NCBI RefSeq assembly: GCF_014282275.1
Contig: NZ_VFIA01000007.1
Span: forward strand, 124,001 to 188,000
Length of the DNA stretch: 64,000 bases
From: Spirosoma utsteinense
Lineage (GTDB): Bacteria; Bacteroidota; Bacteroidia; Cytophagales; Spirosomataceae
Reading direction: 5' to 3'
A program made the translations under genes and the position numbers. Under the pieces are notes generated by a model. It saw only the letters and a list, made by a program, of their open reading frames with translations. It was not told the origin of the DNA and did not search any database. Positions within the stretch are counted from its first letter, which is position 1; each line of letters begins with the position of its first letter. Shown piece by piece: positions 49,250-59,332 of this stretch.

Positions 49250-50932
49250 TTACTTCTTATACATTGGGTCGTCGCCTTTGTATGTCAGGTACTCAAACGA
49301 AGCCGAATTTGTAGTTGGCTCGCCTGATGAGGTGGCGTACATGCCGTAGAGACAACCGATGAAACCGCCGGCTTCTTTCGTACTCAGGAATTTGGCGTCT
49401 ACATTGTCTTTCAGCAGTTTCCAGTTTTTAGCGTCGTCGGCATACGAAAAACTGTACGTGCCGCCCTGAGACGAAATCCGTAGCCCCACTTTACCGGCTT
49501 TCGACGTCAACGGCACTTCCGTCAGCAACTCCATGGCCTTTTCCCGAGGCTTCCCTTTGTGGAGTTGCAGCACACGTTTGCCCTGCGACATCGATTGGCA
49601 CAGGTAATAAAAATGGCTTTCGTCCTGAAAAATGATAAGCCCCGCTTTCTCCTTCTCCGATTTAGGGGCAAAGGTCAGTTCAGTTTCGGCGCTGCTGTAC
49701 AGGTGTTGTTGCCGTTTCCCGATGAACGAGGGGTTGCTCAGGTCCATAACGGTTTCTGGCTTCAATTTCATGGTCAACCCCGCTTTTTTCGACAGGGAGA
49801 ACGAACTGCTATCCACGGTGCGCATGAACAGAAACGACGGGTCGAGCTGTTTGTCGAAGCGGAGGGTATAGGCAAAATTGCCCGACTGCGGCAACGCATC
49901 TTTTTGTTTCACTTCCTTCCAGGCGGCTGGGTACGTATAAGGAATCACCTTATTGTCGGGGTCCACAATGGGCCACTCGTCTTTCCAGGTGACGGGCGCA
50001 ATGAAGGTCTCGCGGCCTGTATTGTAGTAGTCACCTTCATACGGCCGAACAGCCAGGAAAATCGCATACCATTTCCCGTCGGGGCCTTCGATAAACTGGG
50101 CGTGACCGGCCGACGTAATTGGGTCTTTCCTGTCGGCGGGCAATCCACGCTGGGTTAAAATCGGGTTGTTTTCGTACGGGACAAAAGGCCCCAACACCGA
50201 TTTCGACCGGAAAACGACCTCCGTGTGATTCATGGATGTACCGCCTTCGGCTGCATAGAGGTAATACCAATCTTTCACCTTCATGATGTGCGGAGCCTCA
50301 ATCCAGACGGGCTTTTTCGATAGATCGACTCCACCGTTGACGAGCTGTTTTTGTTCACCAACCACTTTCAGGGTTTTGTAATCAAGCTCGTAAATCTGAA
50401 TGGTCCGGTGGCCCGAGTACAAGGGCTTCCGATCGGGGGCGTCGCTGTTATAAATGATGTATGCCTTATCCGTCGCTTCGTCGAAATAGAGCGACGGGTC
50501 AATGCCTTTGACCTGCGGCACTCTGACCGGGTTGCTCCACGGCCCGGCCGGATTCTTGGCGGTGGCGATGAAGTTGCCGTCGTGGTCTATGTCGGTGCAG
50601 GTAACGTAGAACAGGCCTTTGTAGTAGTGGATAGCTGGCGCGAAGAGGCCACGCGTCAGGCGCTCGCCCATAAAATCCATCTGCGAGGGGCGGTCGATCA
50701 CATTGCCGATCTGCTTCCAGTTTTTCAGGTCTTTGCTGTGCAGAACCGGAATGCCGGGGAAATACGAAAACGTGGAGTTGACCAAATAGTAATCCGTTCC
50801 CACCCGCACAATGCTCGGGTCGGGGTAAAAGCCCGTCAGGATTGGGTTTACCAGCGTGGTTTGGGCGAATAGGGAATGGCTCAGTGCAAAACAGCACAGG
50901 CCAAAGGCAAAAGAGGCAATTCGTTTTTTCAT
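49250..50932 (-). CDS. GH43 family beta-xylosidase-like hydrolase
   Basis: A 560-residue secreted enzyme: signal peptide about 1-24 (SLFAQ), propeller with base Asp38 in GFYPDPSIVR, modulator Asp145 in KGIDPSLYF and acid Glu212 in VWIEAPH, then a C-terminal concanavalin-like domain (from about 345), a layout usual for xylan-acting GH43. NSTFSYFPGIPVLHSKDLKN is the classic subsite block of xylosidases. It would remove xylose or arabinose from xylo-oligosaccharides. Different subgroup from the other GH43 in this window. Confidence 0.93.
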   Translation of the reverse strand: MKKRIASFAFGLCCFALSHSLFAQTTLVNPILTGFYPDPSIVRVGTDYYLVNSTFSYFPGIPVLHSKDLKNWKQIGNVIDRPSQMDFMGERLTRGLFAPAIHYYKGLFYVTCTDIDHDGNFIATAKNPAGPWSNPVRVPQVKGIDPSLYFDEATDKAYIIYNSDAPDRKPLYSGHRTIQIYELDYKTLKVVGEQKQLVNGGVDLSKKPVWIEAPHIMKVKDWYYLYAAEGGTSMNHTEVVFRSKSVLGPFVPYENNPILTQRGLPADRKDPITSAGHAQFIEGPDGKWYAIFLAVRPYEGDYYNTGRETFIAPVTWKDEWPIVDPDNKVIPYTYPAAWKEVKQKDALPQSGNFAYTLRFDKQLDPSFLFMRTVDSSSFSLSKKAGLTMKLKPETVMDLSNPSFIGKRQQHLYSSAETELTFAPKSEKEKAGLIIFQDESHFYYLCQSMSQGKRVLQLHKGKPREKAMELLTEVPLTSKAGKVGLRISSQGGTYSFSYADDAKNWKLLKDNVDAKFLSTKEAGGFIGCLYGMYATSSGEPTTNSASFEYLTYKGDDPMYKK

Positions 50933-50950
50933 AAGATGTTATACTTTTCA

Positions 50951-51117
50951 CTTTTTGTCATCCTGTGTTTTTGTAGCCGGGTTTTGTTTTTGTCATCCGC
51001 TGGTTTTGTCATCCCGAGGAACGAGGGATCTTCGGTAAATGCTAAAAAATGCCTACTACCGAAGATCCCTCGTTCCTCGGGATGACAAAACCAGCGGATG
51101 ACAAAAACAAAACCCGG
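50951..51117. repeat. Palindromic element copy 9 (longest stem)
   Basis: A perfect 61-bp stem (50977-51037 with 51057-51117) and a 19-base forward loop AATGCTAAAAAATGCCTAC. Each arm carries two heptamers, CATCCGC and GTCATCCCG, spaced identically on both sides. A further unpaired heptamer lies at 50957-50963. It lies between the GH43 and the GIY-YIG gene. Confidence 0.97.
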
Positions 51118-51132
51118 TAACAAACCTTCTTT

Positions 51133-51435
51133 TCATGCCTGAATTTCATCGTTTAAAAAGCGCCATTCGGGATTTATTGAATTGATCAATTCCACTTTCT
51201 TTTCCCTCCGCCAACCCTTTATTTCCTTTTCGCGAGAGATCGCGTTGCGAACGTACTGGTGATGCTCCCAATAAATCAGCCGGTGACAGTAATACTTACC
51301 CGCAAATTTCTCTGGTTGCCCCCGCGACTCATAGTGTTCTTGTAGCCTTCTGACTAAATCGTTCGTCATACCCGTGTACAGCGCCGTTTTTTCGGGGTTG
51401 GTTACGATATAGACGTAAAAGGCATAGTCAGGCAT
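51133..51435 (-). CDS. GIY-YIG nuclease superfamily protein
   Basis: A 100-residue protein consisting of a single GIY-YIG domain: YVYIVTN and LYTGMTNDLVRRLQEH form the name-giving motif with the conserved Tyr and Arg. The later KFAGKYYCHRLIYWEH and AISREKEIKGWRREKK fit the small UPF0213-type group. These proteins are common and multi-copy in Bacteroidota; their role is not settled (DNA cleavage or repair). It is not a carbohydrate gene. It sits alone between palindromic elements 9 and 10. The metal-binding glutamate of typical GIY-YIG enzymes is plausibly the Glu in REKEIKGW. Confidence 0.9.
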   Translation of the reverse strand: MPDYAFYVYIVTNPEKTALYTGMTNDLVRRLQEHYESRGQPEKFAGKYYCHRLIYWEHHQYVRNAISREKEIKGWRREKKVELINSINPEWRFLNDEIQA

Positions 51436-51480
51436 AACACTACATTTTTAGGCTTTTTTGATTTCTCTTTTTTTACCTTG

Positions 51481-51590
51481 CTTTTTGTCATTCTGTTTTT
51501 GTCATCCCGAAGAATGAGGGATCTCCGCTAGTAGCCAAAAGTGCCTGCGTCCGAAGATCCCTCGTTCCTCGGGATGACAAAAAACAAAAT
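51481..51590. repeat. Palindromic element copy 10 (unequal arms)
   Basis: The left arm has CCCGAAGAATGAGGGATC (as in copy 3), the right arm the common CCCGAGGAACGAGGG, so the stem has four mismatches at its middle. The loop is diverged (GTAGCCAAAAGTGCCTGCG). It lies directly downstream of the GH95 stop at 51595 on the minus strand, and upstream of the GIY-YIG gene. Confidence 0.92.
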
Positions 51591-51594
51591 AACG

Positions 51595-54060
51595 TTACTG
51601 AGCGACCAGCGTATATAGTTTACCGGCTTGCGTAGGCAGGTCGTAAAGCATCGTTTCTTTCAACACAGGTACTGCCGCTGTTGCCTTTTCCGACACAATC
51701 GGCGCTGGCGTTGGTTCGATCTGGTAAAACGGGTTCGAATTCGGGCCGGACGCCACCGTCGGCTTGGCTCCCTTGCTGATGGTCAGGGCGTTCGGCGTCC
51801 GTACCCGTAGGTTCCCGCCCAGGTTCGACTTAATGACAACGGTCGATAGCTTCCCTCCTTTCCACTCCATACGCACGACCTCGAAGCCACCGATTGCTCG
51901 GATACCGCTGATACTGCCGGTAGGCCATACATCGGGTAGGGCAGGCAACAGGTGGATGGCACCATCTGCACTTTGCATGAGCATTTCGGTGATACCGGAG
52001 GTACAGCCAAAATTACCGTCGATCTGAAACGGTGGGTGTGCATCAAAGAGGTTGTTGTACGTGCCGCCACCACCCGCTTCTCTGTTGGCGCCCAAGGGCG
52101 TCAGTTGATTCTGAATAAGCGAATACGCGTGGTTGCCGTCCTGCAAACGCGCCCACCAGTTTACTTTCCAGCCCATACTCCAGCCGGTCGATACATCGCC
52201 CCGGTGAACAAGGGAGGTTTTGGCCGCATTGTACAGGCCGGGCGTGCGGTAGGGCGAAAGCTGATTCGACGGGAATAGGCCGTACAAATGCGAAATGTGC
52301 CGGTGTTTGTCGTTCGGGTCGTCGATGTCTTCCAGCCATTCCTGCAACTGCCCATGCTGACCAATGTGCATGGGGGGAAGTTTGCTGCGCATCTGCTTCA
52401 GCGTATCGACAAAAGCAGCATCTTTTTTCAGGACTTCAGCCGCTCGAATCGTGGTTGTGAATACATCGAACGCGATCTGGTTATCCATCGTGGTACCCCC
52501 ATCCAGCGACGAGCCGCTATGCGCAGCAGGCGCATTCTCGGGGGACGTACCCGGCGTGACAACCAGCCAGTGATATTTGGGGTGCTCAACCAGGTAATCG
52601 GTGTAAAACAGGGCGGCTCCTTTCAGAATCGGGTACACCGACGCCAGGTACGTCTTGTCGCCACTGTATTGGTAATGCTCCCACAGGTGCTGACTGGTCC
52701 AGCCGCCACCGGCCACCCACATACCCCACAACGCACCATCGACAGCGCCGGTTGCCCGCCAGATATCGGTGTTGTGGTGGGCCATCCAGCCACGTGCCCC
52801 GTACATGACCCGCGCCGTCTCCTGACCGGTTTCCGACATGTCGCGAACCATATGCAGAAAGGGCTCGTGCAACTCGGCCAGATTGGTTTTTTCGGCCGGC
52901 CAGTAATTCATCTGGGCGTTGATGTTGATCGTGTATTTACTGTCCCAGGGTGCCCGCATTTTGTTGTTCCAGATACCCTGCAAGTTGGCGGGTTGGCCAT
53001 TGGGTTGCGAGGACGAAATCAGCAGATAGCGGCCATACTGGTAATAAAGCGTCACCAACTGCGGATCATTGACCGACCGGAAATTTTTCAGTCGCTCGTT
53101 TATCGGCAGGTTGGCGGCCTCGTTAGAACCCAGATCGAGCTTTACCCGGTTGAAGTACTTCTGGTAGGCAGCAATGTGTGCGGGCAACATAGCCGCGTAC
53201 GCTTTCGGATACGCCTTGTTCAGGTACGTTGCCGCCCGCGCATTTTCGTCGGCGCTGACATCGTTGTAGTTGACAAAGTTGGTGGCAATAGACAGGTAGA
53301 TGGTGGCCGAATTCGCCCCCCGTACGCTCAGCGCGGTGTCGCTGGCCGAGACACTGCCGCCCTGCGTTTTGATGCGGGTAATGCCTTTAAACCGGACCAG
53401 GCTTTTTACGCCTTCATGATCCGACGTTGAGGCAGCGATGGTCAGTTCATTGGTCGATGCCGTTTTAATGACGGGTTTGAGATGTTGGGTGGAATAGGAA
53501 GCGGAAAAGGATAATCGGCCCGGTTTACTGGCTGTTAACTGAATAACAATTACCTGATCGGGAAACGATGCCAGCACCTCACGGGTGTAGGTCACGCCAT
53601 CGACGGTATACGATGTTTTGGCAACGGCCCGCTCAATATCAAGCTCCCGGTAGTAGTTGGTGTAGTTTTCGTGCCCGTCGAAAATCAGGTTCAGGTTGCC
53701 AACCGGCTGGTACATTTGCCCGTGCGATTTTTTGGTGATCATGGCTTTATTGGCCAGGTTCTCCGCTTCTTTCTGCTTACCATCGAAGATCAGCTTTCTG
53801 ACTTCGGGCAAAGCCGCCAGCGCGTCGGGGTTGTCATTCCGGTTTGGCCCGCCACTCCAGACGGTATTTTCGTTGAGTTGTATGATTTCGTTGGGTACGT
53901 TACCATACACCATAGCGCCTAACCGGCCATTACCAACGGGCAGGGCATTTTCCCAGGTCTGACCCGACGGTGTGTTGTACCAGAGTGTCAGCGGTGACCT
54001 CGTTTGCGAAAAGCCAGCGGTCGATACACCCAATAAAAACAGACAAATAAGTTGTCTCAT
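51595..54060 (-). CDS. GH95 alpha-L-fucosidase-type hydrolase
   Basis: An 821-residue secreted enzyme: signal peptide about 1-18 (AGFSQ), N-terminal beta domain ([29 protein letters not shown]), an (alpha/alpha)6 barrel with [16 protein letters not shown] and [27 protein letters not shown] and the C-terminal [16 protein letters not shown]. All are standard GH95. The family cuts alpha-1,2-L-fucose or alpha-L-galactose, for example on xyloglucan side chains, in line with the GH29 and GH97 genes. The gap upstream to the VCBS gene is 86 bases without a clear terminator. Confidence 0.95.
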   Translation of the reverse strand: MRQLICLFLLGVSTAGFSQTRSPLTLWYNTPSGQTWENALPVGNGRLGAMVYGNVPNEIIQLNENTVWSGGPNRNDNPDALAALPEVRKLIFDGKQKEAENLANKAMITKKSHGQMYQPVGNLNLIFDGHENYTNYYRELDIERAVAKTSYTVDGVTYTREVLASFPDQVIVIQLTASKPGRLSFSASYSTQHLKPVIKTASTNELTIAASTSDHEGVKSLVRFKGITRIKTQGGSVSASDTALSVRGANSATIYLSIATNFVNYNDVSADENARAATYLNKAYPKAYAAMLPAHIAAYQKYFNRVKLDLGSNEAANLPINERLKNFRSVNDPQLVTLYYQYGRYLLISSSQPNGQPANLQGIWNNKMRAPWDSKYTININAQMNYWPAEKTNLAELHEPFLHMVRDMSETGQETARVMYGARGWMAHHNTDIWRATGAVDGALWGMWVAGGGWTSQHLWEHYQYSGDKTYLASVYPILKGAALFYTDYLVEHPKYHWLVVTPGTSPENAPAAHSGSSLDGGTTMDNQIAFDVFTTTIRAAEVLKKDAAFVDTLKQMRSKLPPMHIGQHGQLQEWLEDIDDPNDKHRHISHLYGLFPSNQLSPYRTPGLYNAAKTSLVHRGDVSTGWSMGWKVNWWARLQDGNHAYSLIQNQLTPLGANREAGGGGTYNNLFDAHPPFQIDGNFGCTSGITEMLMQSADGAIHLLPALPDVWPTGSISGIRAIGGFEVVRMEWKGGKLSTVVIKSNLGGNLRVRTPNALTISKGAKPTVASGPNSNPFYQIEPTPAPIVSEKATAAVPVLKETMLYDLPTQAGKLYTLVAQ

Positions 54061-54146
54061 CAGCTAGAAGGTCTAATTCAGCACAAAACGCACTGTCAGG
54101 CAGCAACTTAATTCCAAATTATTGATCCCGACTATTGGCATAACAG

Positions 54147-57100
54147 TTATAATAGACGACGGTGGCCCTGAACGTCCGAGATCGAACTTTTTTTTCTGTC
54201 GCCATTGAGCGTTATCGTACGAGATGATTGCGAGAGATAGCTACTCCCCCAGTAGAATTCCGTTTTCCGCTTTTTTCCATTGGGAAGTATAGTCATTACA
54301 AATGCATCGGAACTACGTGGCTTAAACAACGAACCTACATCTTTAGTGGACTTCGTGAGCAGGCGTAAACTATCCTTATTCTGCGTGGCAACATACAGCG
54401 TTTGTCCCCTGGCAAGCCTTAACTCGGCCAGTGCCTTGGCATCCTTGTCAACCAGAAAACCGCTTTTCCCCGATTTTACAGCCGAAAACTGGCCGCTACC
54501 GTTGCCCAGCAGGCAGGTACCTACGCCCGCATCATACCATCCCGTCAGGGTTTCTGTCCCGTACTCATTACCAACACCCACCAGATCAAGATTTCCATCG
54601 CTGTTAACATCGTCTACAAGCATGCCGAGTAAAGGAGAAAACTGCGCGTCGACAGGCAGTTGTTTCACTACAAATTGCCCCTTTCCATTATTCTGAATAT
54701 AGGATGAAGCCATATTGGTGGCCTTAAAAATCAGCGCGCCGTTGAGTTGGTCGGGCGTAATAAGGTCGGTAAGCGTAGCATTTCCGTAATCGCTATAATG
54801 CAGGAATCGCCGACGCATACTCACCATCTGCGTGCTAAACGTTTCCCGGGGATGGGTAGGGTATTCTTTTCCCTGAATAAAGCGGCACAGAATGGGGTCG
54901 ATACGGCCGTTGTTGTCGAAGTCCTTGGCATACAGGCAAACCGGCTGCTCCGGCGATGCCCGGTACCGGGAGTTAAGCCCCAAATTGCCGGCTACGTAGT
55001 CAATATCACCATCGTTATCAAAATCGCCACCAACCACTGAGTTCCACCAGCCTACCGAATTGTTGAGCACAACCGTTTCCTTACCCAGCGATTTGCCCTG
55101 ACTATTTTTATAAAAGGTGATCGGCATAAACTCACCCACAACGACCAGGTCTACCCATCCATCGTTATTGTAATCGCTCCACAGCGCACTCGTAACCATA
55201 CCCGCCCGCCGAAGTGCGGGGGCGAGCTGATCCGTAACATCGGCAAAATGCCCTTTCCCGTCGTTTTTGAGCAGGTAACTGGCGGGTGCCATCGGATACG
55301 ATCCGGGAATAATGCGCCCGCCGATAAACAGATCCAAGTCCCCGTCTTTGTCAAAGTCATTCGCGACGACGCAGCTACCACTGGCCGACACGACCGGTAA
55401 CGCGTTTGTGTCCAGCTGAAAAATCCCCTTGCCCGCATTTCGATAGAACCGGTTCTGGTACGCTTTCTCGTCGGTGCCAAACTCACTGCTTCCACTGACA
55501 CAATAGAGGTCCTGGTCACCGTCATTATCGGCATCGAACAAAAGCATGCCCATGTCTTCGGCCTGCTTGGCGGGTAAATGAGCCAGGGCAAAGGTCTGGT
55601 CAGGTCGCTGATAAAATAATGACGCCGGATTACCCGCCGAACCGCTCAGAATGAAATCGTCGAGTCCATCGCCGTTCACGTCGCCCACAGCGATGCCCGG
55701 CCCCGACTGGGCGTATTTCCGGGGAAGCAGACTGGTCCATTTAAAATCGACGAAGTCAAGTTCTGTCTGTTTATAGGGCGGGATACCACTATTTTCCAAT
55801 ACGTTAAATAGCGCGGGCTGCTGTGCAGACTGCCGGGACGTGTCAAGTCGGGCATGCTGTTCATAAAGCTTGAGCGTCTGATTGGCCTTTACGTTTGTCA
55901 GCTTCTCCACTTTTTGACCAGGCCAGGTTATCGTCAGAGAGTCTACGTTGGCTTGTTTTCCCAACCCAAAGTGGACTGAAGATTCAACCGTGGACGTATA
56001 GCCCCGCTGGATAACCTGCTCGGCGTACTGTTGCTGTCCGTTCGTCCAGATGGTTATCTTGGCCCCGAGCCCTGCCGGATTTCCCTTCTGCCCAACGAGT
56101 TTTAATCGAAGGTAATTTGCCGTCGATTTTTGGCCGGCATCCTCTATGTGGTTCTCGTAGAGCAGGGCTTCGCTGTCGATGGAATTCATCACCAGATCCA
56201 GATCCCCATCATTATCCAGATCGGCATAGGCAGCACCATTACTAACCGCGTGCTGGGTAAGCCCCCAGTCAGCCGCTACATTAGCAAAGACCAGGTTGCC
56301 TTTGTTTTGAAATAGGAAATCAGGCTTGTCGACAGCGGTTAACTGGTTAACCGCTTCGATCATGGTTCGAAGCTTCGACTTCGTTGTCCCGAACATCGAC
56401 GCATCTTTCGAGTAGATGCTGAAATCGAGGTTGGTTACGTCCTTCGGGTAGCCATTTGTTATCAGAATATCCCGATTGCCGTCATTGTCGAAATCAGCCA
56501 GGAGTGGGCTCCAGCTCCAGTCGGTAGCGTCGATGCCGGCCAACTGCCCGATATCACTGAACGTTGGTAATCCCTTGCCGGCGGCTCCGTTGTTCAACTG
56601 AAGGGTATTCCGTACATACTGGGGTTGGTAATCCCTGTTGAGGGCGGTCTGGAACTGGTCGTAGTTGATATCGGAAAACATCGATTTCTGCCTCAGATTA
56701 TCATCCGGCAGCATGTCAACGGCGACAATGTCGTTCAGGCCATCGTTATTCAGATCGGCCATATCGACACCCATTCCGTTATGTTCCTGATGCTTCAGAG
56801 CCGAAGCAATTTTGTTGGTGAACGTGCCATCCTGGTTGTTAATGTACAGTAGATCGTTCGACAGAAAATCGTTGGTAATGTACAGATCGGGGTAGCCATC
56901 CCGGTTAATATCGTTCGTAACGACACCCAGCCCCCACCCTTCGGACTGGATGCCTGCCTGCCGGGAAACATCGGTAAACCGGGGCAGCGCGTTGTTTTGC
57001 AAACCATCGTTGCGAAACAACTTATCGACACTGCGGCCCGTACCATCACGTTTCTGACCAACGGCCGTATTTCTGCTGTAATCTTCCAGGGCGTTGGTAA

Positions 57101-57677
57101 CCAGATACATATCCAGATCACCATCCAGGTCGTAGTCGAAAAAGGTAGCCTGTGTTGAATAACTTGAATCGGCCAGGCCTACTTTTCCGGCTTCTTCGCT
57201 AAACGTTGGAATGCCCGCTGCGTTCAAGCCATGATTGAGGTAGAGCAGATTTGGCGCTGATTTATTTTTATTGGGGTGGACGGTGGAGATATAGATATCG
57301 AGCCATCCATCCTGATTGATATCGACCATCGACACACCCGTACACCAGGCGGTCGTCCCTACTTTAGCCGGTATCGTGATGTCCTGAAAAGTCAAATTGC
57401 CCTTATTGAGAAATAACCTCGACGAGACCATATTGCCCGTAAAGAAAATATCCGGTAGCCCGTCGTTATTCACATCGCCAATACCAACGCCCCCGCCATT
57501 ATAGATGTATTCGAAACTCAGGACATTGAAGCTGTCCGTTGTCGTAATCCTATTCGCAAACGTTACGTGCGAGTTAGCTGAGTTTACCAGCGTGAATACG
57601 GGTTTTTTACCAAACTGGCAGGCGCTTGCTCCATAGATACTGATAAGGAAAAAGATCACTAAACGCGCTACTCGCAT
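54147..57677 (-). CDS. VCBS/FG-GAP repeat lipoprotein with ASPIC/UnbV domain
   Basis: A 1176-residue surface lipoprotein (lipobox GASAC, Cys20). The body is made of FG-GAP/VCBS integrin-like propeller repeats, each with a calcium-binding-like D-x-[ND]-x-DG stretch (GDVNNDGLPDIFF, DINQDGWLDIYIS, DYDLDGDLDMYL). An ASPIC/UnbV domain sits near residues 520-620 (SSVHFGLGKQANVDSLTITWPGQK) and a second set of repeats follows. In Cytophagales such proteins commonly follow SusC-SusD pairs and are thought to help bind the glycan at the surface; this is context knowledge, not proven here. It comes after SusD, with a hairpin in between. Confidence 0.92.
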   Translation of the reverse strand: MRVARLVIFFLISIYGASACQFGKKPVFTLVNSANSHVTFANRITTTDSFNVLSFEYIYNGGGVGIGDVNNDGLPDIFFTGNMVSSRLFLNKGNLTFQDITIPAKVGTTAWCTGVSMVDINQDGWLDIYISTVHPNKNKSAPNLLYLNHGLNAAGIPTFSEEAGKVGLADSSYSTQATFFDYDLDGDLDMYLVTNALEDYSRNTAVGQKRDGTGRSVDKLFRNDGLQNNALPRFTDVSRQAGIQSEGWGLGVVTNDINRDGYPDLYITNDFLSNDLLYINNQDGTFTNKIASALKHQEHNGMGVDMADLNNDGLNDIVAVDMLPDDNLRQKSMFSDINYDQFQTALNRDYQPQYVRNTLQLNNGAAGKGLPTFSDIGQLAGIDATDWSWSPLLADFDNDGNRDILITNGYPKDVTNLDFSIYSKDASMFGTTKSKLRTMIEAVNQLTAVDKPDFLFQNKGNLVFANVAADWGLTQHAVSNGAAYADLDNDGDLDLVMNSIDSEALLYENHIEDAGQKSTANYLRLKLVGQKGNPAGLGAKITIWTNGQQQYAEQVIQRGYTSTVESSVHFGLGKQANVDSLTITWPGQKVEKLTNVKANQTLKLYEQHARLDTSRQSAQQPALFNVLENSGIPPYKQTELDFVDFKWTSLLPRKYAQSGPGIAVGDVNGDGLDDFILSGSAGNPASLFYQRPDQTFALAHLPAKQAEDMGMLLFDADNDGDQDLYCVSGSSEFGTDEKAYQNRFYRNAGKGIFQLDTNALPVVSASGSCVVANDFDKDGDLDLFIGGRIIPGSYPMAPASYLLKNDGKGHFADVTDQLAPALRRAGMVTSALWSDYNNDGWVDLVVVGEFMPITFYKNSQGKSLGKETVVLNNSVGWWNSVVGGDFDNDGDIDYVAGNLGLNSRYRASPEQPVCLYAKDFDNNGRIDPILCRFIQGKEYPTHPRETFSTQMVSMRRRFLHYSDYGNATLTDLITPDQLNGALIFKATNMASSYIQNNGKGQFVVKQLPVDAQFSPLLGMLVDDVNSDGNLDLVGVGNEYGTETLTGWYDAGVGTCLLGNGSGQFSAVKSGKSGFLVDKDAKALAELRLARGQTLYVATQNKDSLRLLTKSTKDVGSLFKPRSSDAFVMTILPNGKKRKTEFYWGSSYLSQSSRTITLNGDRKKSSISDVQGHRRLL

Positions 57678-57720
57678 GGTAAACCGGGTATGAACAACCG
57701 TAACACTCTACACAACGTAA

Positions 57721-57748
57721 TATCCCCGCCGACCGCTCGGCGGGGATA
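57721..57748. terminator. Intercistronic hairpin between SusD and VCBS genes
   Basis: A perfect 12-bp GC-rich stem, TATCCCCGCCGA at 57721-57732 and its complement at 57737-57748, with a CCGC tetraloop. No U-run follows, so it is more likely a partial attenuator or mRNA 3'-end protector keeping SusC/SusD levels above the VCBS gene. It lies 15 bases after the SusD stop. Confidence 0.6.
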
Positions 57749-57762
57749 CGAACCTGAACGGG

Positions 57763-59286
57763 CTAATAGCCGGGATTCTGATCTTTCTGATCGATTTTTG
57801 AGTTGTTGTTGATCTCGTTTTGGGGAATGGGCAACAACTCGTGTTTTCCTTTCTGGAAATAAGTGATTGGTTCTTTCGCCAGCTTATTCTGTTTTCGCCA
57901 GCGCAGAATATCGAGGTTACGAATCTGTTCGCCACCCAGTTCAACCCGCTTCTCGTGTACGATAGCGTCAAAGACCTGCGCTTTGGTCGATGCCGGAAAT
58001 TTGGCGGTTGGATAATGGGGCAGCGCCACGCTTTTGCGATCACGGACCTGATTGATGTATGAAACGGCAGTAGCCGGGGAGCCAACTTCGTTTTCACACT
58101 CAGCCATCATGAGCAGCACTTCAGCATACCGGATAACCCTGAAATTGATTCCCGACTGTGAGTTCTCTGATGTAGCCTTGTAGATTTTCTGGTATTTCTT
58201 CCAGCTGATTTTAGGATTAGCCCCCTGTACGTCTTTAAGGGTATCACGGCCATTGTTAAACACATCGCCCACCTGATAAAAAGAATCCTTAAAACGCGAG
58301 TCGTCTTTGGCATCACCCGCTTTCTGCGTTTCAAATTCAGCCAGTAAGCTACTCGATGGTATCAGGTTCCGCCAGGCATTAGGGCCGTATTCCTGCCCAC
58401 GGATGGTAACTTCTCCGTTTATTCCGTTGCCATCTCCACTCCAGTTCAACCCACCAAACGCTTCCGTGAAGGATATTTCCCAAACCGATTCGGTGTTAAA
58501 TTCATTTTCCTCCCTGAAATTGTCGGCATAAGCGTCCGTCAGTTTATATTGGTTGGAGGCAATCAGGGCGGCCAGTTGTTCTTTTGCTGCGGCATAGTTG
58601 CCCCGCTGCATGTAAACCCGTGCCAGCATGGCCTGGGCGGCTCCCTTCGACACGCGCCCGATATCCGTGTCTGAATAAGCTGACTTCAGCGGCAAACCGG
58701 CAACGGCATCTTTCAGATCATTGATAACAAGTTCATATACCTGATCTTCAGTGGCTCTGGGCTGGCTTTCTTCCGGAGAGGTAGCATATGCTTGGTATAA
58801 GGGAACGCCACCCCAGAGTGATGCCAGTTCATAGTAGCACCAGGCCCTATGAAATTTGGCTTCGCCTACAACCCGGTTCCGCAACTCTTCGGTAATGCCT
58901 TGTGTCACCCCCGGTGCAAAACTGATCACCACATTGGCCCGGTGAATTACCCGGTATAACCCCTGCCAGACATCGTTGGCTACCTGATTGGAAGCGTCCT
59001 GATTTCCGTTGATCAATTGGGCCCGCTGAATTTCGAGTTGCGACCCTCCCGGCTGCATATCATCGCCCCGCAGGTCGTGGACAAAGAAATATTCACGGGC
59101 ATACAGGTTTAACCCCTGCCAGCCAGCGTAAACCGCATTAACGCCCGTAACCAGTTCGGTTCCCGTCTTAAAGTAGGTCTCCGTAGATAATTGGGTGGGG
59201 TTCACTTTATCCAGAATGTTGCTGTTGCAGGAAAAAGCAAACGTAAGCGTGCTGATCACAAAGAATTTTATAGCGTGTCGTTTCAT
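57763..59286 (-). CDS. SusD/RagB family surface glycan-binding lipoprotein
   Basis: A 507-residue partner of the SusC gene just upstream. Lipobox AFSC with Cys20. SusD marks: VWQGLYRVIHRANVVISFAP, GEAKFHRAWCYYELASLWGGVPL, YAEVLLMMAECENEVG and the end DQKDQNPGY. It binds oligosaccharide at the surface. It follows SusC with a 46-base gap. Its sequence is quite different from the SusD at 11724-13172, as expected for a different glycan. Confidence 0.95.
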   Translation of the reverse strand: MKRHAIKFFVISTLTFAFSCNSNILDKVNPTQLSTETYFKTGTELVTGVNAVYAGWQGLNLYAREYFFVHDLRGDDMQPGGSQLEIQRAQLINGNQDASNQVANDVWQGLYRVIHRANVVISFAPGVTQGITEELRNRVVGEAKFHRAWCYYELASLWGGVPLYQAYATSPEESQPRATEDQVYELVINDLKDAVAGLPLKSAYSDTDIGRVSKGAAQAMLARVYMQRGNYAAAKEQLAALIASNQYKLTDAYADNFREENEFNTESVWEISFTEAFGGLNWSGDGNGINGEVTIRGQEYGPNAWRNLIPSSSLLAEFETQKAGDAKDDSRFKDSFYQVGDVFNNGRDTLKDVQGANPKISWKKYQKIYKATSENSQSGINFRVIRYAEVLLMMAECENEVGSPATAVSYINQVRDRKSVALPHYPTAKFPASTKAQVFDAIVHEKRVELGGEQIRNLDILRWRKQNKLAKEPITYFQKGKHELLPIPQNEINNNSKIDQKDQNPGY

Positions 59287-59332
59287 GTCTTTTCGAGAAT
59301 TGTCTGAAAATCAGTAGTCGGGTTTCTGGCGG

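Noticed and set aside
50929-51123. Small minus-strand frame with a HPEERGIFGSRHFL peptide
   Set aside because: It is the translation of palindromic element 9. The same peptide type appears wherever the element is read through, so it is not a gene.
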